Both the position numbers and the translations under genes were made by a program. From SG8-4 sp964598225 (GTDB lineage: Bacteria > Planctomycetota > Phycisphaerae > Sedimentisphaerales > Anaerobacaceae): a stretch of 64,000 bases of DNA. The notes beneath the pieces are model-generated. The model did not search any database, was not told where the DNA came from, and worked only from the letters and a program-made list of their open reading frames with translations. The DNA is taken from contig CAZRBG010000032.1 in the NCBI GenBank assembly GCA_964598225.1, positions 1 through 64,000 of the forward strand, in the 5' to 3' direction. The stretch's first letter is position 1, and each line of letters opens with the position of its first letter. Positions 34,849 to 42,209 of the stretch are shown piece after piece.

Positions 34849-35886
34849 TCAGCCGGTCGCTTTCGGTTCCAGCGTCAAATCCGCGAAAAGCCCGGCCCTG
34901 TACTTGTAATAGGCCAGAGATGCTACCATAACGGCGTTGTCAGTGCAATATCGTTTAGGTGCTATCAGCAATTTTACAGGCGTTTTCATGCCGTCGCACA
35001 TCTGCTGTAATGCGACGCGTAATACGCTGTTAGCTGCGACTCCGCCGCCCAACAGGATGGTCTTGGCGTCGATTTTCTTTGCCGCCCGGCGCGTTTTCTC
35101 AACCAGGACTTCGATTACCGCCGCCTGAAATGATGCCGCAATGTCTGCGATTTCCTGCCGGCTCATCGAATCGACTTTGTCCCGGCCCTTCATGTCCTGG
35201 CCCCGGCAATGATACAAGACGGCGGTTTTGACGCCGCTGAAAGAAAAATCAAGCGAGTCGCGCCCCAGCATCGAGCGGGGAAATTCAATTGCGGCGGGAT
35301 TTCCATTCGCCGCCGCTTTTTCAATGCTCGGCCCGCCGGGGTAGGGGAGATTAAGGATCGTAGCGACTTTGTCGAAAGCCTCACCCGCCGCGTCGTCGAT
35401 AGTCGAGCCTAACAGCCGCGGCTCCAGCGGCGAGCGATAATCGTAAAGACTCGTGTGCCCGCCGGATACGATCAACGCCGCGGCGGGCAGCTCAAAATCA
35501 TCCTCAGCCATAACCGCCGACTGTAAATGCGCGTGCAGATGGTTAATCGCTATCAGCGGCTTATCCCAAGCGAAGCCGAGCGTCTTTGCCGCTGTGACTC
35601 CCACTACCAGGGCAATAGTCAACCCGGGCCGGTTCGCTGCAGCAATAGCATCAATATGTTCCCGATCAACGCCGGCCTGCTCCATCGCTTCCTTGATTAC
35701 GGGATAAATCTTCTCAATGTGCGCCCGGGATGCAATCTCCGGCACAACCCCGCCATACTTCTCGTGCAGCTTCGCCTGAGAAGCGACCACCGCCGACTTG
35801 ACAACTTTGCCATCAGCAACAACCGCCGCCGCAGTCTCATCACAACTGGTCTCAATACCCAAAATGTTCACATTTTGTGACCCCAT
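34849..35886 (-). CDS. tsaD: tRNA N6-threonylcarbamoyladenosine synthase catalytic subunit TsaD
   Basis: 345 residues from ATG 35886 (MGSQNVNILGIETSCDET). An upstream ATG at 35916 would add ten non-conserved residues. Metal-binding HLHAH, ALIVSGGHTSLY, SFSGVKTAV and LLGGGVAANSVLR are all present. With TsaB and TsaE it makes t6A37 in ANN-decoding tRNAs, an essential step. It heads the tsaD-larB-nnrD operon. Confidence 0.96.
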   Translation of the reverse strand: MGSQNVNILGIETSCDETAAAVVADGKVVKSAVVASQAKLHEKYGGVVPEIASRAHIEKIYPVIKEAMEQAGVDREHIDAIAAANRPGLTIALVVGVTAAKTLGFAWDKPLIAINHLHAHLQSAVMAEDDFELPAAALIVSGGHTSLYDYRSPLEPRLLGSTIDDAAGEAFDKVATILNLPYPGGPSIEKAAANGNPAAIEFPRSMLGRDSLDFSFSGVKTAVLYHCRGQDMKGRDKVDSMSRQEIADIAASFQAAVIEVLVEKTRRAAKKIDAKTILLGGGVAANSVLRVALQQMCDGMKTPVKLLIAPKRYCTDNAVMVASLAYYKYRAGLFADLTLEPKATG

Positions 35887-36020
35887 GGAGCGGGATGTTA
35901 TTAAAATGGCCAACAATTGTCAACGCCGGGCTTCCCCTCGTTCAAGGTGAGCCGCTTTCTCTTGTCGCATCGCCTGCAAAATGATATTTTGTTAGATCGT
36001 ATATAATATGAAGGTTGCTT

Positions 36021-36581
36021 ATGAGTGAAGAACTTGAAATCCTTAAGATAGTCGCTCAGCGCTTAGAAAAGGCAGGCATTGCCTACATGGTTTCCGGCTC
36101 GATGGCGGCCAATTATTACACGATTCCCCGGATGACAAGAGACATAGACGTGGTGGTGGAGTTGAATGACAACGCTATTGATAGATTCGTAGCCCTTTTC
36201 GAAGGCGATTTTTACGTCAGTAGAGAGATGATCGCCAATGAGGTTTCTCAGCAGGGTATGTTCAACTTGATCCATAATCAGTCCGTTATGAAAATTGATT
36301 TCATTGTCAGAAGGTCCTCGACGTATCAGCAAGAAGCCTTTTCTCGCAGAAAAAGGGTATTGGTTGAAAAGTGTCCGATATGGTTCATCACAGCCGAAGA
36401 CCTTGTGATATCCAAACTGATCTGGGCCAGAGACAGCCATTCTGAGATGCAATTAAAGGACGTCGCGAATATTCTAACAACAGTGGATGACCTCGACGTG
36501 AAATATGTCGAGACTTGGGTTCGCAAACTCGGCTTGGACCAGATCTATCAGGGGGTGAAAAATGCTCGACACGCACCCTGA
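36021..36581 (+). CDS. Nucleotidyltransferase of the MNT/AbiEii-like superfamily
   Basis: 186 residues. GAAGG about 7 nt upstream selects ATG 36021. SGSMAANYYTIPRMTRDIDVVVEL contains the Gly-Ser motif and DxD of the polymerase-beta-type nucleotidyltransferase fold, with a further Asp in VMKIDFIVRR. A late motif (AEDLVISKLIWARDS) matches the DUF6036/AbiEii-type group. It overlaps the next small gene by 20 bp. Two-gene modules like this often act as toxin-antitoxin systems in which the nucleotidyltransferase modifies tRNA or a partner protein; that role is inferred. Confidence 0.8.
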   Translation: MSEELEILKIVAQRLEKAGIAYMVSGSMAANYYTIPRMTRDIDVVVELNDNAIDRFVALFEGDFYVSREMIANEVSQQGMFNLIHNQSVMKIDFIVRRSSTYQQEAFSRRKRVLVEKCPIWFITAEDLVISKLIWARDSHSEMQLKDVANILTTVDDLDVKYVETWVRKLGLDQIYQGVKNARHAP

Positions 36582-36816
36582 TATTGCTATTCGGTATCGA
36601 GAGATGATGATGCGCAAATCCGGCGAGCAGCGTCTGCGCATGGGTTGTTCCATGTTTGACACGGCGAAGGAGATCGTCCGCAGTTCAATTCTTGCCGATC
36701 AACCGAATATCAGCGACGCGGAAATGAAACGAGAGATATTCCTGAGATTCTACGGCCACGAATTCAGCCCGGCAGACAGGAAAAAGGTGATTGCGGCGCT
36801 GTGTCACGACGAGTAG
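36562..36816 (+). CDS. Small partner protein of the nucleotidyltransferase, unknown function
   Basis: 84 residues, starting inside the preceding gene (20-bp overlap), which implies translational coupling. The sequence is helical and charged: RMGCSMFDTAKEIVRSSI, then ADQPNISDAEMKREIFLRFYG. This pattern recurs next to nucleotidyltransferase genes in planctomycetes and other bacteria. It could be the antitoxin or target partner. No DNA-binding motif is visible. Confidence 0.75.
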   Translation: MLDTHPDIAIRYREMMMRKSGEQRLRMGCSMFDTAKEIVRSSILADQPNISDAEMKREIFLRFYGHEFSPADRKKVIAALCHDE

Positions 36817-36832
36817 GGCGTTAGCGCATATC

Positions 36833-37795
36833 CTACCGGCTGCGAGATTTCCCGGTTTTTGCTTTGAACAGCATGGCTATTTGCTTGCAGGCGCTTTTGC
36901 AGACGTGGAGGAGGGAGAATCTTATTGGGATAAGATGGGGCAGCTCGAAATCCGTGCAGATATTCTGCGGGAAGTCGTCTCCGGCGATTTCGATCTTTCT
37001 TCTGTCCGGGCAGCCGAATCCGAGTTTTTTTGCCGTGCTGATGATGGGGAGGGTTTCCGGCTCGATGTCTACGAGATTGGCGCAGACGGTTTCACAGGCG
37101 ATTGGGTCTGTTCCGCCTATGATCCAGCCTAACGGTCGGGCGCGGCCGCGGATCGGGCCTGGGCCGTCCATTGCAAGGACGCCGTCTATGATGGTCAGAG
37201 CGGGCTTGAGATAACGGTAGACGTCGATCAGGAATTCGCAGAAATCGGCGGGATCGCCGCCTTTGGTGAAATGCCAGAGGGCTTTGCGCTTACCAGCCAC
37301 ACAGCCGAACATGTTCTTGACGGCAAAGGTTGCCCCCAACTGCTGGTGGGCTTTGAATTTCGGCAGGTTTATTATCACGTCGGCGTCGAGAGCTGCCGAA
37401 CTTATGCCGACTTTCGTCTGCCTGGCTCCTATTGTACAGTCTTTCGGGCTGTCAAGCTGTCTCAAAGGGACGCCCATCTTCGCGAGAGGTTCGGTCAGCT
37501 TAAGGGCTCTTGCGCAGACGAAAGTATTGCCCCAGGCGGGCGAATCTGCGACGAATGGCTTTGCTCCGAAGTCTTTCAGAAGCCTTGCCGCTTCGAGAAT
37601 CACTGCCGGGTCGGTCTGGGCGGCATGTCGACGGGACCTGGGTGCGATGAAGTTGGGCTTGAGCAGGATTGTATCGCCGGGTCTTAGGAATCTTTCGAGT
37701 CCTCCGAGAAGCTCGAAATGGCGCTCAATCGCCTCGGCAATCCTTGCCCGGTCGTAATCGCCGCACCGCGTTAGTGTTACTGTAGCATCGGCCAT
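36833..37795 (-). CDS. DUF362-family protein
   Basis: 320 residues. LRPGDTILLKPNFIAPR, VFVADSPAWGN-like and NLPKFKAHQQLGATFAVKNMFG are the conserved DUF362 segments, and GGTDPIACETVCANLV follows. The ferredoxin-like Cys clusters found fused to some members are absent. Function of the family is not settled. It starts 7 bp after the upstream lipoprotein gene, so the two are probably one transcript. Confidence 0.85.
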   Translation of the reverse strand: MADATVTLTRCGDYDRARIAEAIERHFELLGGLERFLRPGDTILLKPNFIAPRSRRHAAQTDPAVILEAARLLKDFGAKPFVADSPAWGNTFVCARALKLTEPLAKMGVPLRQLDSPKDCTIGARQTKVGISSAALDADVIINLPKFKAHQQLGATFAVKNMFGCVAGKRKALWHFTKGGDPADFCEFLIDVYRYLKPALTIIDGVLAMDGPGPIRGRARPLGWIIGGTDPIACETVCANLVDIEPETLPIISTAKKLGFGCPDRRKIEIAGDDFPQNICTDFELPHLIPIRFSLLHVCKSACKQIAMLFKAKTGKSRSR

Positions 37796-37802
37796 GTCAC
37801 GA

Positions 37803-38633
37803 TCAATCGTCTATCCTTGTACACACCAGCAGAAATACCCTGACGGCCGTCTTGCGTTCCGGCGGCTTGCGCTCGGCTGTGTTAAAAAACACCCTGCCCC
37901 GGAGGTTGGTGAAAAACAGGCCGCCCAAGTCCGTCGGGTCGCTGACAAATTCTTTCGGCCCGAGGTAGACAAAATCGCCGGGACCCATCTTCAGCCCGAA
38001 AGCAGCGGCGGTAAAAGAGAACTCGCGCCTTTTCATCTGGGAATCCAGCTTTTTGATCGCGCTGCTTACCGGCAAGTAGAAGACCGGATACGCCACGACT
38101 TCGCAGACGCCTCTTCTGTCCGGAATCTTGTCGGCCTTGATGCGCAGTCCGATCAGGCCCGGCCCGATATTGGCGCCCTGCTTTGTGCCGTCCTTTGCGG
38201 TATAGAAAATGGTTTGCGGGGTCCTCAATCCGGTCACATTAATGGTTCTCGGCTCGCCGTCGGTCAACATAAGCGATACATTGGCCGCTTCGCGGGCATT
38301 AGCGGCGGTAAGCACCTTGTGAACCAGGCTCCAACGGTCTGTCCGGCCGAACCTCGCCACGAACGAATTGCCATCGAAGGCCTTGTAACTTGTAAGCCGC
38401 AGGGGTCTAATGCGCAGTTGCTTGCGAATTTTATCAAGCTCGTCGATATTGTCGGCGGGGATTTCGAGGACGTATACCTGGAGATTGATCGCATTAACAC
38501 GACCGGCCTCGGGCGTCTTGCCGTCCGCCGGCGCCAGATCACCGATTTTTACCTCTTCCCAGACGGGCTTTTCCTCTGGCTTGGGGCAGCCCGTCAGGCA
38601 AAACAGCAGTAAAATAAAGCACGAAAGCTTCAC
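37803..38633 (-). CDS. Lipoprotein of a planctomycete family, unknown function
   Basis: About 276 residues from the GTG at 38633, chosen because it places a lipobox (LLLFCLTGC) after a short positively charged start. The longer in-frame version from 38711 adds 26 residues and has no better Shine-Dalgarno. The mature part is beta-rich (INLQVYVLEIPADNIDELDK, VGLRIKADKI-like) and ends VFLLVCTRIDD. The general style, a beta domain after the lipobox with secretin-like strands, fits an envelope protein. No enzyme motif is seen. DUF362 follows 7 bp later. Confidence 0.65.
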   Translation of the reverse strand: MKLSCFILLLFCLTGCPKPEEKPVWEEVKIGDLAPADGKTPEAGRVNAINLQVYVLEIPADNIDELDKIRKQLRIRPLRLTSYKAFDGNSFVARFGRTDRWSLVHKVLTAANAREAANVSLMLTDGEPRTINVTGLRTPQTIFYTAKDGTKQGANIGPGLIGLRIKADKIPDRRGVCEVVAYPVFYLPVSSAIKKLDSQMKRREFSFTAAAFGLKMGPGDFVYLGPKEFVSDPTDLGGLFFTNLRGRVFFNTAERKPPERKTAVRVFLLVCTRIDD

Positions 38634-38789
38634 GGCGACGGCGTCATTTTCTGTGCTCGCAGTCAGGGCTCGGCGGCACAAGCTAAATACTATATAACAG
38701 CTATGAATCATAGAATTACATTAGCACCGGGGCACTTGCCTGTCAATGAGTCCGGAGCTTGAGCTTATCGAAAAGAGCAATTCTCCACA

Positions 38790-40790
38790 CTAAAGGTCGG
38801 GCTGGCGAATCGTGCCGTCATCTACTACGAAATCGTTGAGGTAGGCGTCGTCCGACTTCAACTCGACCTTTTCCGAACCGCAGCCGAGCACGACGTGAAC
38901 GGACTGGGCCGCCCATCTATCTCGCAGCAGGCCGTTGAATGAGTGCCAGGCGTTTGTCTCGCCGTAGCCGGTATAGCTCACGTGCAGCTTATCCGTGTCT
39001 GCTTCATACGAGATGTACAAGGTTCCGTCGTTGGACGGCCGGAAGACCTCACGCTCCTGCCGCCACGATCCGTCGATGGCTTCGCATAGATAAAACGGCT
39101 GGTCCTCGATACAGCCGGCCTCCAGGACGACGTGCTGAGAGATCGGCTCGGCCAGACTCGGCGCCAGGCCGATCAGCACCCAACTGTCGCCGAAGCTGAT
39201 CTTGCCGTAATGGAATTTGACTTTCAGGGCAAAATCTCTGGCTGTATCCAGCAGCCATCCATGCGAGACATAGCCGGCAAAGGTCGCCGCGGCACGGCTG
39301 GTAGCCCGCGCTTCGAGCCGCCCGTTTGTCTCTTCCATCCAGCTATTCTCCTCATCCTGCTCATAAACCTGCCACAAAGGCAAGGATTCTCCATCCTCGA
39401 AATCATCCCCCGGCAACTGCCACCACAACCTCGGATAATCCCGCCCCTCAAGAATCCACCAGATATCCTCCGTGCCGTTAGCCGTCTCGCCCACAAAATC
39501 CCATCCAGCTTCAAGAAAAGTAACGGCCGTTTGCATTTCTGATGTTGTCTTGCCAAGCCCACCGTCGCTGGTCGCCCGGCCTGACGTTTGAATACCCCAG
39601 AAGCTCGTGTCTATCAGACCACCAAAGTCTTTGCCCACGAGGCCGCCGATGTGCCACCCGGTTCCCGACGTCTGGCCGCTGCTGTAGCTGTTGGTTATCG
39701 TGCCCAGCCAGTTCCAACCTACAAGTCCGCCGATATGTTCGTCGCCTCCTACGGTTCCATTGCTGTAGGTTGTGCTAATGCTGCCGCCCCAATTCCAGCC
39801 CACAAGACCACCGACGCCCCAATATCCATCAATTACGCCGGTGCTGTAGCTGGAGGTTATGCCGCCCTCCTCGATGCAGCCTGCGAGTCCGCCGACACAT
39901 ATACCGGTGCCGTAAATATCCACTTCTTCCAGTGCAAGGTTTGAAACGACTGCCTGAGAATCTAATTGACCGACCAGACCAAGATAGTCACCGCCTGTGA
40001 TGGTCAGGTGCGATATCCTGTGTCCGTTGCCGGATAAAACGCCCGCGAATGGTGTGCCTTCAAATGGCCACGAGTCGAACGGGTTCAAATGCGGTGCAAT
40101 GACAGCCTTATCGAAGATTTTGCGGCCGGGGAGGCTGGGATCGAGGTCGATGTCGGCGGTCAGGATGAAGTGCTTGTCGTAGTCTTTGGGGGTTTCGCCG
40201 AGGGTGATCAGGTCGGCGGCCGTGGCGAGCTGGTATGGGTTGTTTGGACCTCCTGTGCCGCCGGAATATTTTCGCTTTGCGAGGGCGTCGAGGGTGAAGG
40301 TGAAGAAGTCGGCGCTGTTGGGTGGCGGAGTGGATTGGCCTTTGAGGGCGATGGTATCATCCGCGAAGGTCAGGTTGATGTTGACACTGCTGCCGTCGGG
40401 CGTTGTGCCCTCGAATTGGATGGTTGTTTCGTCGAGGATGGCGCCGCTCAGGCCGGTCAGGTCGAAGACCTCGTTTGGGTCGAGGGTATTGCGGTCGGAG
40501 CTGTCGTCGACGGCATTGGCGTCCACCCGCTTAAATGCGGCTGTTGCCGCTTTGATATCGACTGCCAAACAATACGTTCCTGTGACCGTATAGGTTCTGT
40601 TGATGCCGGCAATGCCGCCGGTCTGGGTGATTGTGCTTTGGTTGGCGACGAAATTATAAGTGCTCGTTTGTTCGGCGGACGTTGGGGTATGTAATAGAAC
40701 TAATGCGAGAAAGGCAAGAAGCGGCAGTTTGTGAGGTCCGTTTGGCCCGTGGGCACAAGACGGCATTAATGTGCTGCACTTAGCAGTCAT
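38790..40790 (-). CDS. Secreted GLUG-repeat protein
   Basis: 666 residues with a signal peptide (LPLLAFLALVLLHTPTSA). GGAGG 8 nt before the ATG and a near-consensus promoter upstream predict strong expression. Residues 60-190 form a beta domain. At about 190-440 there are GLUG-motif repeats (GVGGLVGWNWGGSISTTYSN, HIGGLVGWNWLGTITNSYSS), as in IgA1-protease-type surface proteins. The C-terminal part is a concanavalin-like beta-sandwich (DFALKVKFHYGKISFGDSW). It is probably a surface or exported adhesin-like protein. Confidence 0.82.
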   Translation of the reverse strand: MTAKCSTLMPSCAHGPNGPHKLPLLAFLALVLLHTPTSAEQTSTYNFVANQSTITQTGGIAGINRTYTVTGTYCLAVDIKAATAAFKRVDANAVDDSSDRNTLDPNEVFDLTGLSGAILDETTIQFEGTTPDGSSVNINLTFADDTIALKGQSTPPPNSADFFTFTLDALAKRKYSGGTGGPNNPYQLATAADLITLGETPKDYDKHFILTADIDLDPSLPGRKIFDKAVIAPHLNPFDSWPFEGTPFAGVLSGNGHRISHLTITGGDYLGLVGQLDSQAVVSNLALEEVDIYGTGICVGGLAGCIEEGGITSSYSTGVIDGYWGVGGLVGWNWGGSISTTYSNGTVGGDEHIGGLVGWNWLGTITNSYSSGQTSGTGWHIGGLVGKDFGGLIDTSFWGIQTSGRATSDGGLGKTTSEMQTAVTFLEAGWDFVGETANGTEDIWWILEGRDYPRLWWQLPGDDFEDGESLPLWQVYEQDEENSWMEETNGRLEARATSRAAATFAGYVSHGWLLDTARDFALKVKFHYGKISFGDSWVLIGLAPSLAEPISQHVVLEAGCIEDQPFYLCEAIDGSWRQEREVFRPSNDGTLYISYEADTDKLHVSYTGYGETNAWHSFNGLLRDRWAAQSVHVVLGCGSEKVELKSDDAYLNDFVVDDGTIRQPDL

Positions 40791-40844
40791 GCCTGGTCCT
40801 CCTTAAGCTAAGTAGGTTTAGTTCTTCTCCGTTTCGATACCTCA

Positions 40845-40872
40845 ATTTTATATTCTTTTCGGTTTTTGTCAA
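40845..40872 (-). promoter_or_regulatory. Strong sigma70-type promoter of the GLUG gene
   Basis: On the minus strand: TTGACA (complement of 40867-40872, perfect), 16-bp spacer, TAAAAT (complement of 40845-40850, 5 of 6), within an AT-rich stretch. The GLUG start is about 55 bp further, preceded by GGAGG. Confidence 0.65.
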
Positions 40873-40922
40873 GCATTTTCAAGGTGTCCTGAAGATTAAG
40901 CAACGTCTCAGTGTCAAATGTC

Positions 40923-40951
40923 TTGACTGATAACGGCGTATTGGGTTCAAT
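40923..40951 (+). promoter_or_regulatory. Candidate promoter of the aminotransferase operon
   Basis: TTGACT (40923-40928), 17-bp spacer, TTCAAT (40946-40951), 65 bp before the start codon and 50 bp from the divergent GLUG promoter. Confidence 0.45.
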
Positions 40952-41015
40952 ACCGTGCTGATTCGTTGAAAGTGGTTCGTTAATCCAGAAAAGGCCATAT
41001 TAGGAAAGGTTTTAG

Positions 41016-42209
41016 ATGATGAAAATCAGTCAGCGAGCTAAAGACGTGCCGGCTTCGGCAACAATTGCCGTAACTTCGCGAGCACAGGAATTGAAGGCTC
41101 AGGGCGTGGACGTGGTCGGCTTCGGGGCCGGGGCGCCGGATTTCGATACACCGGATTATATCAAAGATGCCGCGATCAAGGCCCTTAAGGAGGGCAAGAC
41201 AAAATATACGGCCGCCTCCGGCATCGTCGAGCTGCGAACAGCTATCGCCGAGAAGCTGCAGAAGGAGAACGGCCTCAATTACACGCCGGAGCAGGTTATC
41301 GTCAACATTGGCGGCAAGCATTCGGTTTACGAGGCGATGCAGGCGGTGCTCGATCCGGGCGATGAGGTCATCCTGCCGACGCCGTACTGGGTTACGTATC
41401 CCGAGACGATCAAGCTCGCCGGCGCGACTGCCAGGATTGTTCATACCGACAAGAGCACCGGCTACAAGATCACGCCGGATCAGTTGAAAGAGGCGCTGAC
41501 CGACAAAACTGCTATGCTGCTGATAAACTCGCCCAACAATCCCGGCGGTTTCACCTATACGCCCGCCGAGCTGAAAGCTCTTGCCGAGGCCCTCGAAGGA
41601 ACGAACGTGTACGTGCTCTCGGATGAGATATACGAGAAGCTCATCTATGGCGATACGGAATTCGTGAGCTTCGCCTCGTTGAGCGAGGATGCTTTCAGCC
41701 GGACGATCACTCTCAACGGGTTCAGCAAGGCCTTCTCGATGACCGGCTGGCGACTCGGCTACGCGGCAGGGCCGCTGGACGTTATAAAGGCGATGGGGCG
41801 TCTGCAATCCCACATGACCTCGAATCCGGTGACTTTCGCCCAATATGCCGCGGTGGAGGCCCTCGGGGCGCCGGCTGATGAGGCCATCGAGGCGATGAGA
41901 GTGGAATTCGAGAAGCGGGGTCAATACATGAGCGAACGGCTCAACGGCATCGAGGGCGTCGAATGCACTGCGGCTACCGGTGCTTTCTACTGTTTCCCTG
42001 ATGTTTCGAGCCATTATGGTCGAAATATTAATGGTGCTAAGATCGGCGGCAGCATGGATTTCGCCAGGGCGCTGCTCGAGCAGGCCAATGTCGCGCTGGT
42101 TCCGGGTCTGCCGTTTGGCTGTGATAAGAACGTGCGTATGAGTTTTGCCTGTTCACTCGAACAGATCACTAAAGGATTAGACAGACTTCAGGAATGGCTA
42201 AGCCAGTAA
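41016..42209 (+). CDS. Class I aspartate/aromatic aminotransferase (PLP-dependent)
   Basis: 397 residues. GFGAGAPDFDTPDYIKDA is the substrate-binding opening, NSPNNPGG and LSDEIYEKLIY bind PLP, and the Schiff-base Lys lies in NGFSKAFSMTGWRLGY. This is the aspartate aminotransferase Ib-type subgroup, which makes oxaloacetate/glutamate and sometimes accepts prephenate or aromatic acids. AGGAAAGG precedes tandem ATG codons. The last 16 bp overlap the next gene. Confidence 0.93.
   Translation: MMKISQRAKDVPASATIAVTSRAQELKAQGVDVVGFGAGAPDFDTPDYIKDAAIKALKEGKTKYTAASGIVELRTAIAEKLQKENGLNYTPEQVIVNIGGKHSVYEAMQAVLDPGDEVILPTPYWVTYPETIKLAGATARIVHTDKSTGYKITPDQLKEALTDKTAMLLINSPNNPGGFTYTPAELKALAEALEGTNVYVLSDEIYEKLIYGDTEFVSFASLSEDAFSRTITLNGFSKAFSMTGWRLGYAAGPLDVIKAMGRLQSHMTSNPVTFAQYAAVEALGAPADEAIEAMRVEFEKRGQYMSERLNGIEGVECTAATGAFYCFPDVSSHYGRNINGAKIGGSMDFARALLEQANVALVPGLPFGCDKNVRMSFACSLEQITKGLDRLQEWLSQ

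Noticed and set aside
36002..36007. Perfect TATAAT before the nucleotidyltransferase gene
   Set aside because: No acceptable -35 at 16-18 bp was found, so I do not call a promoter.
38745..38775. GAGCTTGAGCTTATCGAAAAG motif between the lipoprotein and GLUG genes
   Set aside because: It resembles a common bacterial GAGCTTGTCGAA repeat, but only one diverged copy is seen and no structure or terminator signature supports it.
40980..42014. Minus-strand frame of 344 codons
   Set aside because: Antisense to the aminotransferase; composition is that of a reverse-strand shadow.
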